Origin: JAXMAZ01 sp046350115
GTDB taxonomy: Bacteria > Planctomycetota > Planctomycetia > Gemmatales > Gemmataceae
DNA length: 64,000 nucleotides
Reading direction: 5' to 3'
Assembly: GCA_046350115.1 (NCBI GenBank)
Contig: JAXMAZ010000032.1
Coordinates: 1 to 64,000 of the forward strand
The position numbers were made by a program, and so were the translations under genes. The notes under the pieces are model-generated. The model was not told the origin of the DNA and made no database searches. It worked only from the letters and a program-made list of their open reading frames with translations. Of the stretch, positions 1-9,867 are shown one piece after another (positions within the stretch are counted from its first letter, which is position 1; the number at the start of each line of letters is the position of its first letter).

Positions 1-1161
1 GTTGCCACGCCGATCCCGGTCGCCGTCCCCATCGTCCCGGCCGTCGGCCCCCGCCCCGGTCGGGGCCGCCGCACCCTCCGGGCCGTCGGTCGCGGAGCCG
101 AATGGCTGTTCGGCGTCGCCGCTCTGCTCGCCGCCCTGGGCGCCCTGGCGGCCGTCCCGGTGCTCCAGTTCCTCAGTCTCGGGTACATGCTGGAGGCGGC
201 CGGCCGGGCGGCCCGCACCGGCCGGGTGCGGGACGGGTTGGTCGGGGTGCGGACGGCCGCCCGGCTGGGCGTCGTCGTGGCCGGGGTGTGGGTGCTGCTC
301 CTGCCGGCCCGGTTCGTCGCCGACTTCGCCCACTCGGCCGAGGTGATCGACCCGGCCGGGCCGGTGGCCCAGGCATGGCGGGTCGGGCTGTACGCCCTGA
401 TCGGGGTGACGGCCGTCCACATCGTCGGAGCGTGCGGCCGGGGCGGACGGGTGCGGCACTTCCTCAACCCGCTCAGCGCCCTGTGGCTCGCTGGCCGGGT
501 GCTCCGGGGCGGGTTCTACGCCGAGTCCCGGGACGCCGTCTGGGCGACGGTCGTGTCGCTGAAGTTGCCGTACCTGTTCTGGCTCGGGGTGCGGGGGTTC
601 GCGGTCGGGCTGGCTTGGCTGGCGGTGCCGGCGGCGCTGCTGGCCGCCGCCCGCAACCCGGGACCGGGGGCCGGGCTGGCCGGCGTCGTCGGGGCGCTGC
701 TGTTGGCCTGGGTGGTGCTGTACCTGCCGTTCCTGCAAACCCGCCTCGCCATGACCGGCCGGTTCCGGGCCGGGTTCCAGGTCGGGGCGGTGCGGCGGGA
801 GTTCCAGCGGGCGCCGTGGGCGTTCGCCGCCGCGGTGGTGGTGACGGTGCTGTTCGCGGTGCCGCTGTACCTGCTGAAGATCGAGACGGTCCCGCGGGAC
901 GCCGCCTGGCTGCCGGGGGTGGTGTTCGTCGGGTTCATCTTCCCGGCCCGGCTGCTGGCCGGCTGGGCGGTCGGCCGGGCGAGCCGCCGGGAGGCGCTTC
1001 GACACTGGCTGGCCCGGTGGCTCGGCCGGATGCCGCTGCTGCCGGCCGCCCTGGCCTACGTGCTGGTGGTGTTCCTGGCCCGGTACACCGACTGGACCGG
1101 GGCGGCCGGGGTGTTCGCCCAGCACGCCTTCCTGATGCCGGTGCCGTTCGTCAGGCTGTAG
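1..1161 (+). CDS. Conserved integral membrane protein (5' end cut by window edge)
   Basis: The frame is open from base 1 to the TAG at 1159, so the start probably lies upstream of the window; a GTG at base 1 or the ATG at 169 are weaker alternatives. The product is about 386 residues with six to eight hydrophobic segments rich in Leu, Val, Ala and Gly (for example residues 41-55, 90-105, 240-262, 340-360). There are no catalytic motifs. The segment near VLQFLSLGYMLEAAGR, followed by a basic cytoplasmic loop and a membrane helix, resembles DUF4013-like planctomycete membrane proteins; that likeness is from memory. The gene lies just upstream of dnaE on the same strand with about 95 bp between. 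Function unknown. Confidence 0.7.
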   Translation, partial: VATPIPVAVPIVPAVGPRPGRGRRTLRAVGRGAEWLFGVAALLAALGALAAVPVLQFLSLGYMLEAAGRAARTGRVRDGLVGVRTAARLGVVVAGVWVLLLPARFVADFAHSAEVIDPAGPVAQAWRVGLYALIGVTAVHIVGACGRGGRVRHFLNPLSALWLAGRVLRGGFYAESRDAVWATVVSLKLPYLFWLGVRGFAVGLAWLAVPAALLAAARNPGPGAGLAGVVGALLLAWVVLYLPFLQTRLAMTGRFRAGFQVGAVRREFQRAPWAFAAAVVVTVLFAVPLYLLKIETVPRDAAWLPGVVFVGFIFPARLLAGWAVGRASRREALRHWLARWLGRMPLLPAALAYVLVVFLARYTDWTGAAGVFAQHAFLMPVPFVRL

Positions 1162-1257
1162 CCCCCGGTCAACTCGCCTTCCGCCCGCCGGCCCCGGCCC
1201 GGTATAAGTGGGGTGCCGGGGTTTGTTCATTTGTCCATACCCGACGAGCTGCCGCCG

Positions 1258-4200
1258 ATGTCCGCCCGCAAGTTCGCCCACCTGCACCTGCACACCCACT
1301 ACTCGCTGCTCGACGGGTTCAACCGCATCCCCGAACTGGTCGAGCAGACGAAGAAGCTGGGCATGACCGCCTGCGCCGTCACCGACCACGGCAACCTGTA
1401 CGGGGCCGTCGAGTTCTACAGCAAGTGCCGGGACAAGGGGATCAACCCGATCCTGGGTTATGAAGCCTACCTGGCCCCCGGCGACCGCCGGGAGAAGAAG
1501 GCGGCCCGGCAAGGGGAGGCGTACAGCCACCTGACGCTCCTCGCCAAGAACGCCACCGGGTTCAAGAACCTGGTCAAGCTGTCGAGCATCGCGTTCCTGG
1601 AGGGGTTCTACTACAACCCGCGGATCGACCGGGAGATTCTGGCGGCCCACTCGGAAGGGCTGATCTGCCTGAGCGGGTGCCTGGCCGGGGAGTTCAGCCA
1701 GTACATCCTGAAGGACAACGTCAAGGAAGCGGAGAAGCTGGCGAAGTGGTTCGCCAAGCTGTTCGGCGACAACTTCTTCGTCGAGATCCAGAACAACGGC
1801 CTCGACATCCAGGACCAATGCACCCCCGTCGCGGTGGACATCGCCAACAAGCTCGGGGTGCCGCTGGTGGCCACCGCCGACGCCCACTACCTGTGCCAGA
1901 CGGACGCCGAAGCGCACGACGTGCTGTTCTGCATCAACACCGGCAAGAAGCGCGACCCCCGCAAGAAGCAGTACCCGGAAGGGGCCATCCCGAACCCGTA
2001 CTACGTGCGGTCGCCGGAGGACATGTACGCCCTGTTCCCGGGGCACGAGGCGGCGGTCGCCCGCAGCCAGGAGATCGCGGACTCGGTTGACATCCAACTC
2101 GACTTCAAGAAGCGGCACTTCCCGGTCTTCCGCACGCCGGACGGCCTGACCGCCGACCAGTACCTCCGGCAACTCTGCCTGTCCGGCATCGCCGAGCGGT
2201 ACGGGGACACGCCGTCGCCGGCCGTGTTCCAGCGGCTCGACCACGAGCTGGCGATCATCTCCAAGATGGGCTATTCGGCGTACTTCCTGATCGTCTGGGA
2301 CTTCGTCCGGTACGCCCGGGAGCAGGGCATCCCCTGCACCGCCCGGGGCAGCGGGTGCGGGGCGATCGTGGCGTACTCGCTGTTCCTGAGCCACGTCTGC
2401 CCGCTCGAGTACGACCTGCTGTTCGAGCGGTTCCTCGACCCGAGCCGGACCGAGCCGCCGGACATCGACATCGACTTCTGCCAGGAGCGGCGGGAACAGG
2501 TCATCGACTACGTGAAGCAGAAGTACGGGCACGAGTCGGTCGCCCAGATCGGCACCTTCGGCACCCTGGCGGCCAAGGCGGCACTCAAGGACGTGGGCCG
2601 GGTGCTGGACGTGCCGCTCGACCGGGTCAACTACATGTGCAAGCTGGTCCCGATGCAGGGGGCCATCGCCAAGAGCCTGACGGACGCGCTGAAGGAGTCC
2701 CCGGACTTCAAGCGGGAGTACGAGCAGGACCCGACCGTCCGCCAGTGGGTGGACATCGCCCTCAAGCTGGAGGGGACGAACCGGAACGTCGGCACCCACG
2801 CCGCCGGGGTGGTCATCGCCGACGGGCCGATCACCAACTACGTGCCGGTCCAGCGGGTGGTCCGCAAGACGGACGACCAGGAGGGGAACACGACCAAGGA
2901 GGCGGTGGTCACGACCCAGTGGGAGATGGGCATCATCGAGAAGGTCGGGATGCTCAAGATGGACTTCCTCGGGCTGCGGAACCTGACCGTGTTGGACAAC
3001 ACGGTGAAGCTCATCAAGAAGACCCGCGGCCGGGACATCGACCCGGTGAAGTTCCCTTTGGACGACGCGGCCACGTACAAGCTGCTCCAGCGGGGGGACG
3101 CCAAGGGGGTGTTCCAGCTCGAAAGCGACGGCATGCGGCGGCTGCTCCAGCAGATGAAGCCGGACAACATCCGCGACCTGATCGCCGTGCTCGCCCTGTA
3201 CCGCCCCGGCCCGCTGGAGAGCGGGATGGTGGACAGCTACGTCAACCGCAAGCACGGCAAGGAGACGTGGGCCTACGAACACCCGGTGCTGGAGGAGGTG
3301 CTGGCCGAGACGTTCAACGTGCTGGTGTATCAGGAGCAGATCATGCGCATCCTGAACCGGCTCGGCGGGATCGAGCTGTCCAAGTCGTACGCGGTCATCA
3401 AGGCGATCAGCAAGAAGGTGGCGGACAAGATCGAGTCCGCCCGCAAGGACTTCATCACCGGGGCCAAGGAGCGGGGTGTCACCCAGGAGAAGGCGGAGAG
3501 CATCTTCGACGACATCGAGAAGTTCGCCAGATACGGTTTCAACAAGTCTCACACCGCCGCATATGCACAAATTGGTTATCAGACGGCGTACCTGAAGACG
3601 CACTACACGGCCGAGTTCATGGCCGCCCTCTTGTCCAGCGAGATCGACGACGGGAACAAGCGCGACCTGATGGTCGATCACATCGCCGACGCCCGCAAGC
3701 TGGGGGTGGAGGTCGAGCCGCCGAGCGTCAACAAGGGGCAGCCGGACTTCGACGTGGTGAACGGCAAGATCGTCTTCGGGCTGACCGCCATCAAGGGGCT
3801 GGGCCGGGGGGCGTCCGAGGAGATCGTCCGCGCCCGGGCGGCCGGCGGGCCGTTCCGCGACCTGTTCGACTTCTGCGAGCGGATCGATTTGCGGACCGTC
3901 CCACGGGCCGGGATCGAGCGGCTCATCAAGGCCGGGGCGATGGACTGCTTCGGCAAGAACAAGCGGGCGGCCATGCTGCTGGCCCTGCCGCGGGCGGCCC
4001 AGGCGGCGGAGGACAAGGCGGCCGACAAGAAGCGGGGGCAGAAGAGTTTCTTCGACGTGCTGGAGGACGAGCCGGCGGCCAACGGCAAGCACAACCGGTT
4101 CGGGCTGGATGAAGGGCTGCCGGAGGTCGAGGAGTGGCCGGAGCTGGAGAAGCTGAAGTACGAGAAGGAGGCGCTCGACTTCTACATCTCGTCCCACCCG

Positions 4201-4803
4201 CTGGCCCAGTTCGACGAACAATTGCGGCGGTTCCGCACCCACGACGCCGGCCAGGTGGCGAAGCTGGACGCCGGCATCGAGGTCCGGCTCGCCGGCATGG
4301 TGGTGCAGTTCGACACCCGGGTGGTCAAAGCGGGCCGCAACCAGGGGGCGCGGTTCGCCCTGTTCCGGCTGGAGGACTTCACCGGCCAGGCCAAGGGCGT
4401 CCTGTGGAGCGACCAGTACGCCCGGTTCAAGGACGACATTTCGGAGGACGCCATCCTCTTGATCGAGGGGAAGGTGGAGTGGCGGGACGGGGCGGCCGAG
4501 CCGGACGTGATCGTGGACAAGGTGCTGACGCTCGACCAGGCGAAGCGGGACTTGACCAAGGGGCTGGTGCTGCGGGTCAGCTACACCGAGGACGAGGAGA
4601 GCCTGCGGAAGCTGGACGGGGTGGCCGGGGTGCTGAAGAAGGGGCGCGGCTCGTGCCCGGTGTGGCTGGTGGTCCGCGACCCGGCCGGCAAGTCGGCGAC
4701 GCTGAAGCTGCCGGCCGACTACGGGGTGAACCCGGCGGCGGTGCCGGTGGACGAGCTGGAGCTGCTGCTCGGCCCCGGGGCGGTGCTGTTCACCGGGCGG
4801 TGA
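1258..4803 (+). CDS. dnaE: DNA polymerase III subunit alpha
   Basis: Catalytic subunit of the replicative DNA polymerase (family C), 1181 residues, the normal DnaE length. An N-terminal PHP domain starts at HLHLHTHYS (residues 8-16). The palm carries PDIDIDF with Asp402 and Asp404, and the third catalytic Asp lies in LKMDFLG near residue 569, spacing that matches E. coli DnaE. The fingers motif ARGSGCGAIVAYS precedes it, and a C-terminal OB fold follows around residues 1000-1090. The upstream in-frame GTG at 1213 is possible, but the ATG at 1258 begins MSARKFAHLHLHTH as family members do. The stop codon is 8 bp before a dispersed inverted repeat. Confidence 0.97.
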   Translation: MSARKFAHLHLHTHYSLLDGFNRIPELVEQTKKLGMTACAVTDHGNLYGAVEFYSKCRDKGINPILGYEAYLAPGDRREKKAARQGEAYSHLTLLAKNATGFKNLVKLSSIAFLEGFYYNPRIDREILAAHSEGLICLSGCLAGEFSQYILKDNVKEAEKLAKWFAKLFGDNFFVEIQNNGLDIQDQCTPVAVDIANKLGVPLVATADAHYLCQTDAEAHDVLFCINTGKKRDPRKKQYPEGAIPNPYYVRSPEDMYALFPGHEAAVARSQEIADSVDIQLDFKKRHFPVFRTPDGLTADQYLRQLCLSGIAERYGDTPSPAVFQRLDHELAIISKMGYSAYFLIVWDFVRYAREQGIPCTARGSGCGAIVAYSLFLSHVCPLEYDLLFERFLDPSRTEPPDIDIDFCQERREQVIDYVKQKYGHESVAQIGTFGTLAAKAALKDVGRVLDVPLDRVNYMCKLVPMQGAIAKSLTDALKESPDFKREYEQDPTVRQWVDIALKLEGTNRNVGTHAAGVVIADGPITNYVPVQRVVRKTDDQEGNTTKEAVVTTQWEMGIIEKVGMLKMDFLGLRNLTVLDNTVKLIKKTRGRDIDPVKFPLDDAATYKLLQRGDAKGVFQLESDGMRRLLQQMKPDNIRDLIAVLALYRPGPLESGMVDSYVNRKHGKETWAYEHPVLEEVLAETFNVLVYQEQIMRILNRLGGIELSKSYAVIKAISKKVADKIESARKDFITGAKERGVTQEKAESIFDDIEKFARYGFNKSHTAAYAQIGYQTAYLKTHYTAEFMAALLSSEIDDGNKRDLMVDHIADARKLGVEVEPPSVNKGQPDFDVVNGKIVFGLTAIKGLGRGASEEIVRARAAGGPFRDLFDFCERIDLRTVPRAGIERLIKAGAMDCFGKNKRAAMLLALPRAAQAAEDKAADKKRGQKSFFDVLEDEPAANGKHNRFGLDEGLPEVEEWPELEKLKYEKEALDFYISSHPLAQFDEQLRRFRTHDAGQVAKLDAGIEVRLAGMVVQFDTRVVKAGRNQGARFALFRLEDFTGQAKGVLWSDQYARFKDDISEDAILLIEGKVEWRDGAAEPDVIVDKVLTLDQAKRDLTKGLVLRVSYTEDEESLRKLDGVAGVLKKGRGSCPVWLVVRDPAGKSATLKLPADYGVNPAAVPVDELELLLGPGAVLFTGR

Positions 4804-4810
4804 GGCTCTT

Positions 4811-5044
4811 GTAGGGTGCGTGGAGGCTTTGCGCAACGCACCGCGGGACTTCGCCCCTTCGCGGAAGCGCTTGCGGGGTCGGTGCGGTTCGTCGCCGAGC
4901 CTCCTCAACGCACCCTACACCGGACCGGTCTTCGTAGGGTGCGTTGAGGCTCTGCGAAACGCACCGCGGGACCACGGGTGTCCGGGTGACACCGTTGCCG
5001 GGCCGGTGCGTTCCGGTCGCAAAGCCTCCCTCCACGCACCCTAC
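4811..5044. repeat. Two tandem inverted-repeat elements, family A (GTAGGGTGCGT ends)
   Basis: Two units, 4811-4918 and 4934-5044, each start GTAGGGTGCGT(T/G)GAGG and end with the inverse complement CCTC(C)AACGCACCCTAC or a close variant, so each can fold into a long hairpin. The interiors share GCGCAACGCACCGCGGGA-like stretches. A third copy is at 18492-18604. They fill most of the 328 bp between dnaE and the next gene, leaving about 85 bp for a promoter. No coding potential is credible here. Confidence 0.85.
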
Positions 5045-5131
5045 GGAAATCCGCCGAACCGCGTCCGGGTTGCCCCCACATCTTCCCGGCTGCTACACTC
5101 AACCCTCGTCTCCTCACGCGGGGTTCTCGTC

Positions 5132-7015
5132 ATGCGTCACGCCACGGCCGTTGCCGCGCTGCTGTTCGTTTCACCGCTCGTCGGGGCGGGGTCGTCGAAC
5201 AGCCTGCTCGACGTGTCCCCGGACGGCAAGCGGCTGCTCGTCGCCAACACCGACAGCGGGACCGTCACCGTCGTCGACCTGGCCACCCGGCAGAAGGTGT
5301 GCGAGCTGCCGGCCGGGGACCACCCGGAGGGCGTCGCCTGGGTGGCCGGCGGGCCGCTGGCCGTTGCCACCGTGTACGGCGACGACAAGCTCGTCTTCCT
5401 CGACACCGCGAAAAAGGCGGTCGTCGGCACCCTGGCCGTCGCCGACGAACCATACGGCGTCGTCACGACGAAGGACGGCAAGTTCGCCTACGTCAGCCAC
5501 GACTACCCCGGCACGGTGAGCGAGATCGACCTGACCGCCCGCACCGTCGCCCGCACCTTCAAGGTCGGCGCCGGCTGCCGCGGGATCGCCCTGTCGAACG
5601 ACGAGAAGACGCTGTACGTGGCCGAGTTCTTCACCGCCAACCTGCTGGCCGTAGACCGGTCGAGCGGCAAGGTGGTGGACCGGTGGGACGGGTTCAGCTC
5701 GGACAACCTGTGCCGGCACGTCACCCTGCACCCGACCCGGCCGAAGGCGTACCTGTCCCACACCCGCAGCCGGGTGACGGCGTTCGACGCCCGCGGGTCG
5801 GTGTTCCCGCAACTGTCGTTCTGCGACCTGTGGACCCGGACGGACGGGGAGAAGCGGCGGCGGTCGGTGGCCCTGGATACGTACAACAACGTGTCGGTCG
5901 TCACCAACCCCTGGGAGGCCGCACTCAGCCCGGACGGCCGGCGGCTGTACAGCGTGTACGCCGGCACCGACGACATGAACGTGTCCCGGGTGTTCGACGA
6001 CGACTACCGGGAGGTGGCGGCCGTCGGCCGGCTGGTGAGCACCGGCAAGCACCCGCGGGCCGTCCGGGTCAGCCCGGACGGCAAGGAGGTGTACGTGTAC
6101 GCCACCCTGGACTACGCCGTCCAGGTGTTCGACGCGGACCTGAAGCGGCAGGCGACGATCCCGGTCTGCACCCCGCCCCACAGCGCGGCCTGGCGGCGGG
6201 GCAAGGAGCTGTTCCAGACGGCCAAGCAGCCGATGGGGTCGGCCCGGTGGATCGCGTGCAGCAGTTGCCACCCGGACGGGCTGACCGACGGCCGCACCTG
6301 GCACAACCCGGAGGGCCTCCGCAAGACCCCGAACCTGTTCGGCCTGGCCCACACCCACCCGCTGCACTGGTCGGCCGACCGGGACGAGTCGCAGGACTTC
6401 GAGTACACGATCCGCGGCAAGCTGATGCAGGGGCGGGGGCTGTCCGACCAGCGGCTCCGCCCGGCCGCCGGCCCGACCGACTTCGCCGCCCTGGAGGCGG
6501 CGACGGCCGGCCAGTCGGCCGACCTGGACGCCCTGGCCGTCTACTGCAACTCGTTCCCGGTCCGGCTGTCCCCGCACGTCCCGGCCCCGGGCAAGCTGTC
6601 CGCCGAGGCCCAGCGGGGCAAGGCGCTCTTCTTCGACGCCAAGACCCAGTGCGCCACCTGCCACAGCGGCCCGTACTACACCGACGGCACGCTGGCCAAG
6701 CCGTTCAAGCTGCACGACGTCGGCACCGGCGGCGGGGCGGACGAGAAGATCGGCCCGATGTACGACACGCCGACGCTGCTCGGCGCCTACCGGGTGCATG
6801 CGTACCTGCATGACGGCCGGGCCAAGACGCTGGCCGAGGTGCTGACGGTCCACAACAAGGGGGACAAGCACGGCACCACGAGCCACCTGTCGGCGGCCCA
6901 GGTGGACGACCTGGTGTCGTACCTGAAATCGCTGCCGTATGAGGCGCCGCCGGACGACACGCCGAACGCGGTCAAGCACCGGGAGAAGCTGAACCCGGTG
7001 ACGCTCGGGAAGTGA
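5132..7015 (+). CDS. Secreted YVTN beta-propeller protein fused to a di-heme cytochrome c peroxidase-like domain
   Basis: 627 residues. A signal peptide (residues 1-20, MRHATAVAALLFVSPLVGAG) indicates export. Residues 22-360 form YVTN/NHL-like propeller blades (LDVSPDGKRLLVANTDSG and repeats). The C-terminal part has two c-type heme sites, CSSCH at 376-380 and CATCH at 507-511, the spacing of the MauG/cytochrome c peroxidase family. Such proteins are common in planctomycetes and are expected to do periplasmic redox chemistry; the substrate is unknown. ATG 5132 was chosen because upstream in-frame sequence runs through the repeat elements. The next gene converges 9 bp away. Confidence 0.85.
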   Translation: MRHATAVAALLFVSPLVGAGSSNSLLDVSPDGKRLLVANTDSGTVTVVDLATRQKVCELPAGDHPEGVAWVAGGPLAVATVYGDDKLVFLDTAKKAVVGTLAVADEPYGVVTTKDGKFAYVSHDYPGTVSEIDLTARTVARTFKVGAGCRGIALSNDEKTLYVAEFFTANLLAVDRSSGKVVDRWDGFSSDNLCRHVTLHPTRPKAYLSHTRSRVTAFDARGSVFPQLSFCDLWTRTDGEKRRRSVALDTYNNVSVVTNPWEAALSPDGRRLYSVYAGTDDMNVSRVFDDDYREVAAVGRLVSTGKHPRAVRVSPDGKEVYVYATLDYAVQVFDADLKRQATIPVCTPPHSAAWRRGKELFQTAKQPMGSARWIACSSCHPDGLTDGRTWHNPEGLRKTPNLFGLAHTHPLHWSADRDESQDFEYTIRGKLMQGRGLSDQRLRPAAGPTDFAALEAATAGQSADLDALAVYCNSFPVRLSPHVPAPGKLSAEAQRGKALFFDAKTQCATCHSGPYYTDGTLAKPFKLHDVGTGGGADEKIGPMYDTPTLLGAYRVHAYLHDGRAKTLAEVLTVHNKGDKHGTTSHLSAAQVDDLVSYLKSLPYEAPPDDTPNAVKHREKLNPVTLGK

Positions 7016-7024
7016 CCGCCGTGG

Positions 7025-8410
7025 TCACGGCCGACTCATGCCGACGAAGCTGCCGTCGTTCTCCCGGGCCAGCGCCCACAGGAAGGCGCCGACCTCCGGG
7101 GACTCGAAGAAGAACCCGACCGCGTTCACCTTCACCCGCCCGGCCGCCCCGGCCCGGTTCCACGACCCGAGCAGCGTCTGCCGGACGTGCCGGGTCAGCT
7201 TGTCCGTCCGGGCGCTGTCGGCCAGCGACTTCTCCTCGGCCGGGGTCAGCCCCGGACCGCTGGTCGGCAGCCCGTCGCTGAACAGGTACACAGTGTCCAG
7301 CCCGGTCGGCTTCAGCCGGAACGCCAGGTCCAGGGCGTCGTACAGGTTGGTGTCCCCGGCCGGGTCCACCCGCCGCAGCGCCTCGGCCACCTGCCGGGCG
7401 GACGTCTCCCCCCGGTAAGTTTGCCACTCCCCGGTGCCGAACAGGTAGTCGGCCTTGCGGGAGAACGTCACCACCTGGAACTGGGTCAGGTCCGGCAGGC
7501 TCCGCATCACCCGGGCGACCGTGTCGCACACCGTCGGCCACTTGTCCGGGGCCGGGGTCTTGTCGTCCAGCAACTTCATGCTGCCGGACGTGTCCACCAC
7601 GAAGCACACCCGCCGGCCGGTCATGGCGATGCCGGCGAACCGGGCGTCGCTCTCCACACGCAGCTTGTCGTACTTGTCCGCCAGCTTGGCCTTCTGGCCC
7701 TGGAGGTCGATCAGGTTGGCGTTGGCGTCGTCCAGCTTCTTGGACAGGTCGCGGACGGCGGCCCGGGCGTTCGCCAGCTCGTCCCCCGTCCTGCGGGCCG
7801 CGGCCAGGTCGGCCTTCGCGTCGTCCGCCGCCTTGGCCACGGACTTCAGCCGGGCGTCCAGGTCGTTCAGCTGCTCCTCGGCCGCCTTTGACCGGAGGGC
7901 CAGGGCGTCCCGCTCCCGCTCCTTCTCGCGGAGCAGCTTCATCAGCTCGTCCGCCGACTGGGTGGCGACCGCCGCCCGGGCCGCCGCCTCCCGCGCCTCC
8001 CGCTGCTTCTTGGTCAGCTCGTCGGTCAGGTCGCGGGTCTTGCCGACGGCGGCGGTCAGCTTCTGCTCGGCCGACTTCAAATCCCCCTGGGCCAGCGCCA
8101 GCTTCGCCGACGCGTCGTCCCGCTCGTCGGTGGTGGCGAGCAGCTTGGCCCGCAGGTCTTCGACCTCGCTGTTCAGCTTGCGCTTGGTCTGGTCGAACTC
8201 GGCCTTGGTGGCGAGCAGTTCAGCTTTCGTGGCCTTCAGGTCGGCTTCGGTGGCGGCCAGCAGGGTGAGGGCGGACCCGGCCCGGGAGGCGTTCTCGGCG
8301 GCCTCTCGGGTGTTCAGCAGCCACAGCAGGGTGACGCACCCGAGGGCACAACAGAACACGTCCAGCATCCACATGCTGACGAGTGCAGGCGGCTTGTGGC
8401 GGGTGCGCAT
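7025..8410 (-). CDS. Membrane-anchored coiled-coil protein with C-terminal von Willebrand factor A domain
   Basis: 461 residues. A short basic N-terminus is followed by one membrane helix (about residues 12-32, starting MLDVFCCALGCVTLLWLLN) with an Asp at its start, a layout like the ion-channel helix of MotB/ExbD proteins. Residues 40-245 are a charged Ala/Lys/Asp-rich coiled coil. The VWA domain starts near 265 with VCFVVDTSGSMK, giving the metal-binding DxSxS motif near 273, a Thr in GDTNLYDAL and an Asp in FSDGLPTSG. The C-terminal half therefore probably binds metal and a partner protein. It is third in a minus-strand unit behind a MotA/TolQ-like channel and an actin-like protein. A stator-like role is inference. 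Confidence 0.8.
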   Translation of the reverse strand: MRTRHKPPALVSMWMLDVFCCALGCVTLLWLLNTREAAENASRAGSALTLLAATEADLKATKAELLATKAEFDQTKRKLNSEVEDLRAKLLATTDERDDASAKLALAQGDLKSAEQKLTAAVGKTRDLTDELTKKQREAREAAARAAVATQSADELMKLLREKERERDALALRSKAAEEQLNDLDARLKSVAKAADDAKADLAAARRTGDELANARAAVRDLSKKLDDANANLIDLQGQKAKLADKYDKLRVESDARFAGIAMTGRRVCFVVDTSGSMKLLDDKTPAPDKWPTVCDTVARVMRSLPDLTQFQVVTFSRKADYLFGTGEWQTYRGETSARQVAEALRRVDPAGDTNLYDALDLAFRLKPTGLDTVYLFSDGLPTSGPGLTPAEEKSLADSARTDKLTRHVRQTLLGSWNRAGAAGRVKVNAVGFFFESPEVGAFLWALARENDGSFVGMSRP

Positions 8411-8442
8411 GGGGTAGATCCTTCAAAGCCCACGGGCGGTCA

Positions 8443-8558
8443 GGTGTGTAGTCCGCTCGCTCCGCGAGCGGACCGGGGACAGCGTGCCGAGGGCAGATGC
8501 CTGCTGAGTCAGGATGCGGCCTCCGCGGTCCGCTCGCGGAGCGAGCGGCCTACACACC
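8443..8558. repeat. Inverted repeat, family G (CCGCTCGCTCCGCGAGCGG core)
   Basis: The left arm GGTGTGTAGTCCGCTCGCTC and the right arm ending GAGCGAGCGGCCTACACACC are near-perfect inverse complements around a spacer of about 50 bp; each arm also contains its own small palindrome (CGCTCCGCGAGCG). It sits between the stop codon of the actin-like gene (11 bp away) and the start of the VWA gene (32 bp away), so a transcript of the whole unit would carry this hairpin. Confidence 0.85.
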
Positions 8559-8568
8559 CGGCCGCGGG

Positions 8569-9822
8569 CTACTTCTGCTTCTGCGACTTCAGGTCGCGGG
8601 CCGACCCCTTGACCGGCCCGTGGTCCAACGGGATGGCGCCGTCCAAGTGCGTCCGGGGTAGCAAGCCAGTCATCCAGCGTGGGACCAGTGCCGCGGCGGC
8701 CTCGGCGACGGCGGTCGGCGGCAGGGGGATCACCTCGGTCTGCTCGGGCGTAGTCAATCGCAGTTCCCGAAGCAGCCCCGGCAACCGGGCGGCCGTGTGG
8801 GTCAGCCAGACGGCCCGGGGCGGCACCGGCAGGTTCGCCCCTCGCAGCAGGTGTTCCAGCCCTTCCGCCCCGACCTGGGCCAGCGGGGCGCAGAACACGT
8901 CCACGTCCTCCGGCTGGAGGACCAAGTCCTGATACCAGTGGTTGCCGCGGACGGTGAGCGTGACCGGCAGCCCGGCCCGCACCCGGTCCAGGGCCGGGCC
9001 GAGCTGCTCGTACAGCGTCTGCTCGGCGTCCGCGGAATCGCGTGGGTCGCGGCGGCACAGGCGGACGCACCGGTCGGCGAGGGTGTCGATCAGCCGGTCG
9101 GCCCACGCCTTGGCCGACGCCCGCGGCCAGGAGGCGGCGGTCAGTTGCTTCACCTCACCGGGGTCAACGCCGACCACCGCCGCGGACAAGGCGAACTCGT
9201 CCACGTCCACGACGACCACGCTGGCCGGGCCGGTCGCGGGTGTCCGCATCTTCACCACCCAGTCCGGCCGGCTGCCGTCGGCTTCGGTGGGCGGCGGGGC
9301 GGACTCGGCCAGCACCGCCGCGGCCCGGTGAGCCGCGACCGCCAGCAGGGTCGTCACCGACCCGCGGACCGGCAGCTTGGCCGCGGCGGCCAGCTTGTTC
9401 ACCGCCTTCGCCTGGGCGGCCGACAGGTACGCCGGCAGGGCCAGCCCGACGTTCTCCGTCTCGGCGGCGAGCGGCCCGCGGATGGCCTCGAACGCAGCGG
9501 TCAGCGCGTCTTCGGGGGTGACGGTCAGCCGACCGGCCTGCCACTGCCGCGGCTGGCCGAGCAGCGGCAGGAAGGTGGAGCAGGTCAGGTGCGGTCGCTT
9601 ACGGACGAGCTGCACCCCGGGCGTGCCGACGGCCGGCGGCCGGCGGTCCAGAGCGAGGACGAGCGGCAAGTCGTCGGCGTCCCCGGCGAGCGGCACCGGC
9701 CGCGGCCGGCCGGCGACCACCGCCGCGGCTAGGCGCGGGACGCGGTCCAGGTCCAGCCCGACCAGCTTGGACCGGTCGCCGCCCGGCGGGGCCGGGGTTT
9801 TCTTCGCGCCGAAGCCGAACAT
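8569..9822 (-). CDS. Actin/Hsp70-like ATPase-fold protein of unknown function
   Basis: 417 residues, no signal peptide or membrane helix. It starts MFGFGAKK; the reading frame upstream of 9822 runs through repeats, so ATG 9822 is preferred. A segment NVGLALPAYLSAAQAKAVNKLAAAAKLPV followed by LLAVAAHRA (near residues 125-170) resembles the Hsp70 stretch in which helix 'AQR..T..A...AGL' precedes the second phosphate-binding strand, and VVVDVDEFALSAAVVG near 210 resembles the following phosphate-loop strand. These are weak likenesses, with the canonical glycines poorly kept, so ATP binding is not assured. It is the middle gene of the MotA-like and VWA unit, which suggests a cytoplasmic partner of that complex. 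Confidence 0.6.
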   Translation of the reverse strand: MFGFGAKKTPAPPGGDRSKLVGLDLDRVPRLAAAVVAGRPRPVPLAGDADDLPLVLALDRRPPAVGTPGVQLVRKRPHLTCSTFLPLLGQPRQWQAGRLTVTPEDALTAAFEAIRGPLAAETENVGLALPAYLSAAQAKAVNKLAAAAKLPVRGSVTTLLAVAAHRAAAVLAESAPPPTEADGSRPDWVVKMRTPATGPASVVVVDVDEFALSAAVVGVDPGEVKQLTAASWPRASAKAWADRLIDTLADRCVRLCRRDPRDSADAEQTLYEQLGPALDRVRAGLPVTLTVRGNHWYQDLVLQPEDVDVFCAPLAQVGAEGLEHLLRGANLPVPPRAVWLTHTAARLPGLLRELRLTTPEQTEVIPLPPTAVAEAAAALVPRWMTGLLPRTHLDGAIPLDHGPVKGSARDLKSQKQK

Positions 9823-9867
9823 ACGTGGCCCTCGGGTCGTTCCGTCGGTGATCCTGCGCCCGGTCTT

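Noticed and set aside
1179..1207. Promoter (TATAAG) before dnaE
   Set aside because: The -10-like TATAAG is real, but the matching -35 region TTCCGC is poor, so I did not list it as a feature.
2355..4112. Second coding frame inside dnaE
   Set aside because: It is in another frame of dnaE and its translation is Arg/Gly/Pro-rich, without motifs.
5171..6979. 602-codon open frame antisense to the cytochrome protein
   Set aside because: It is a high-GC shadow opposite a gene with clear signal peptide, propeller and heme motifs; its composition (Arg/Gly/Val/Pro-rich) is non-protein-like.
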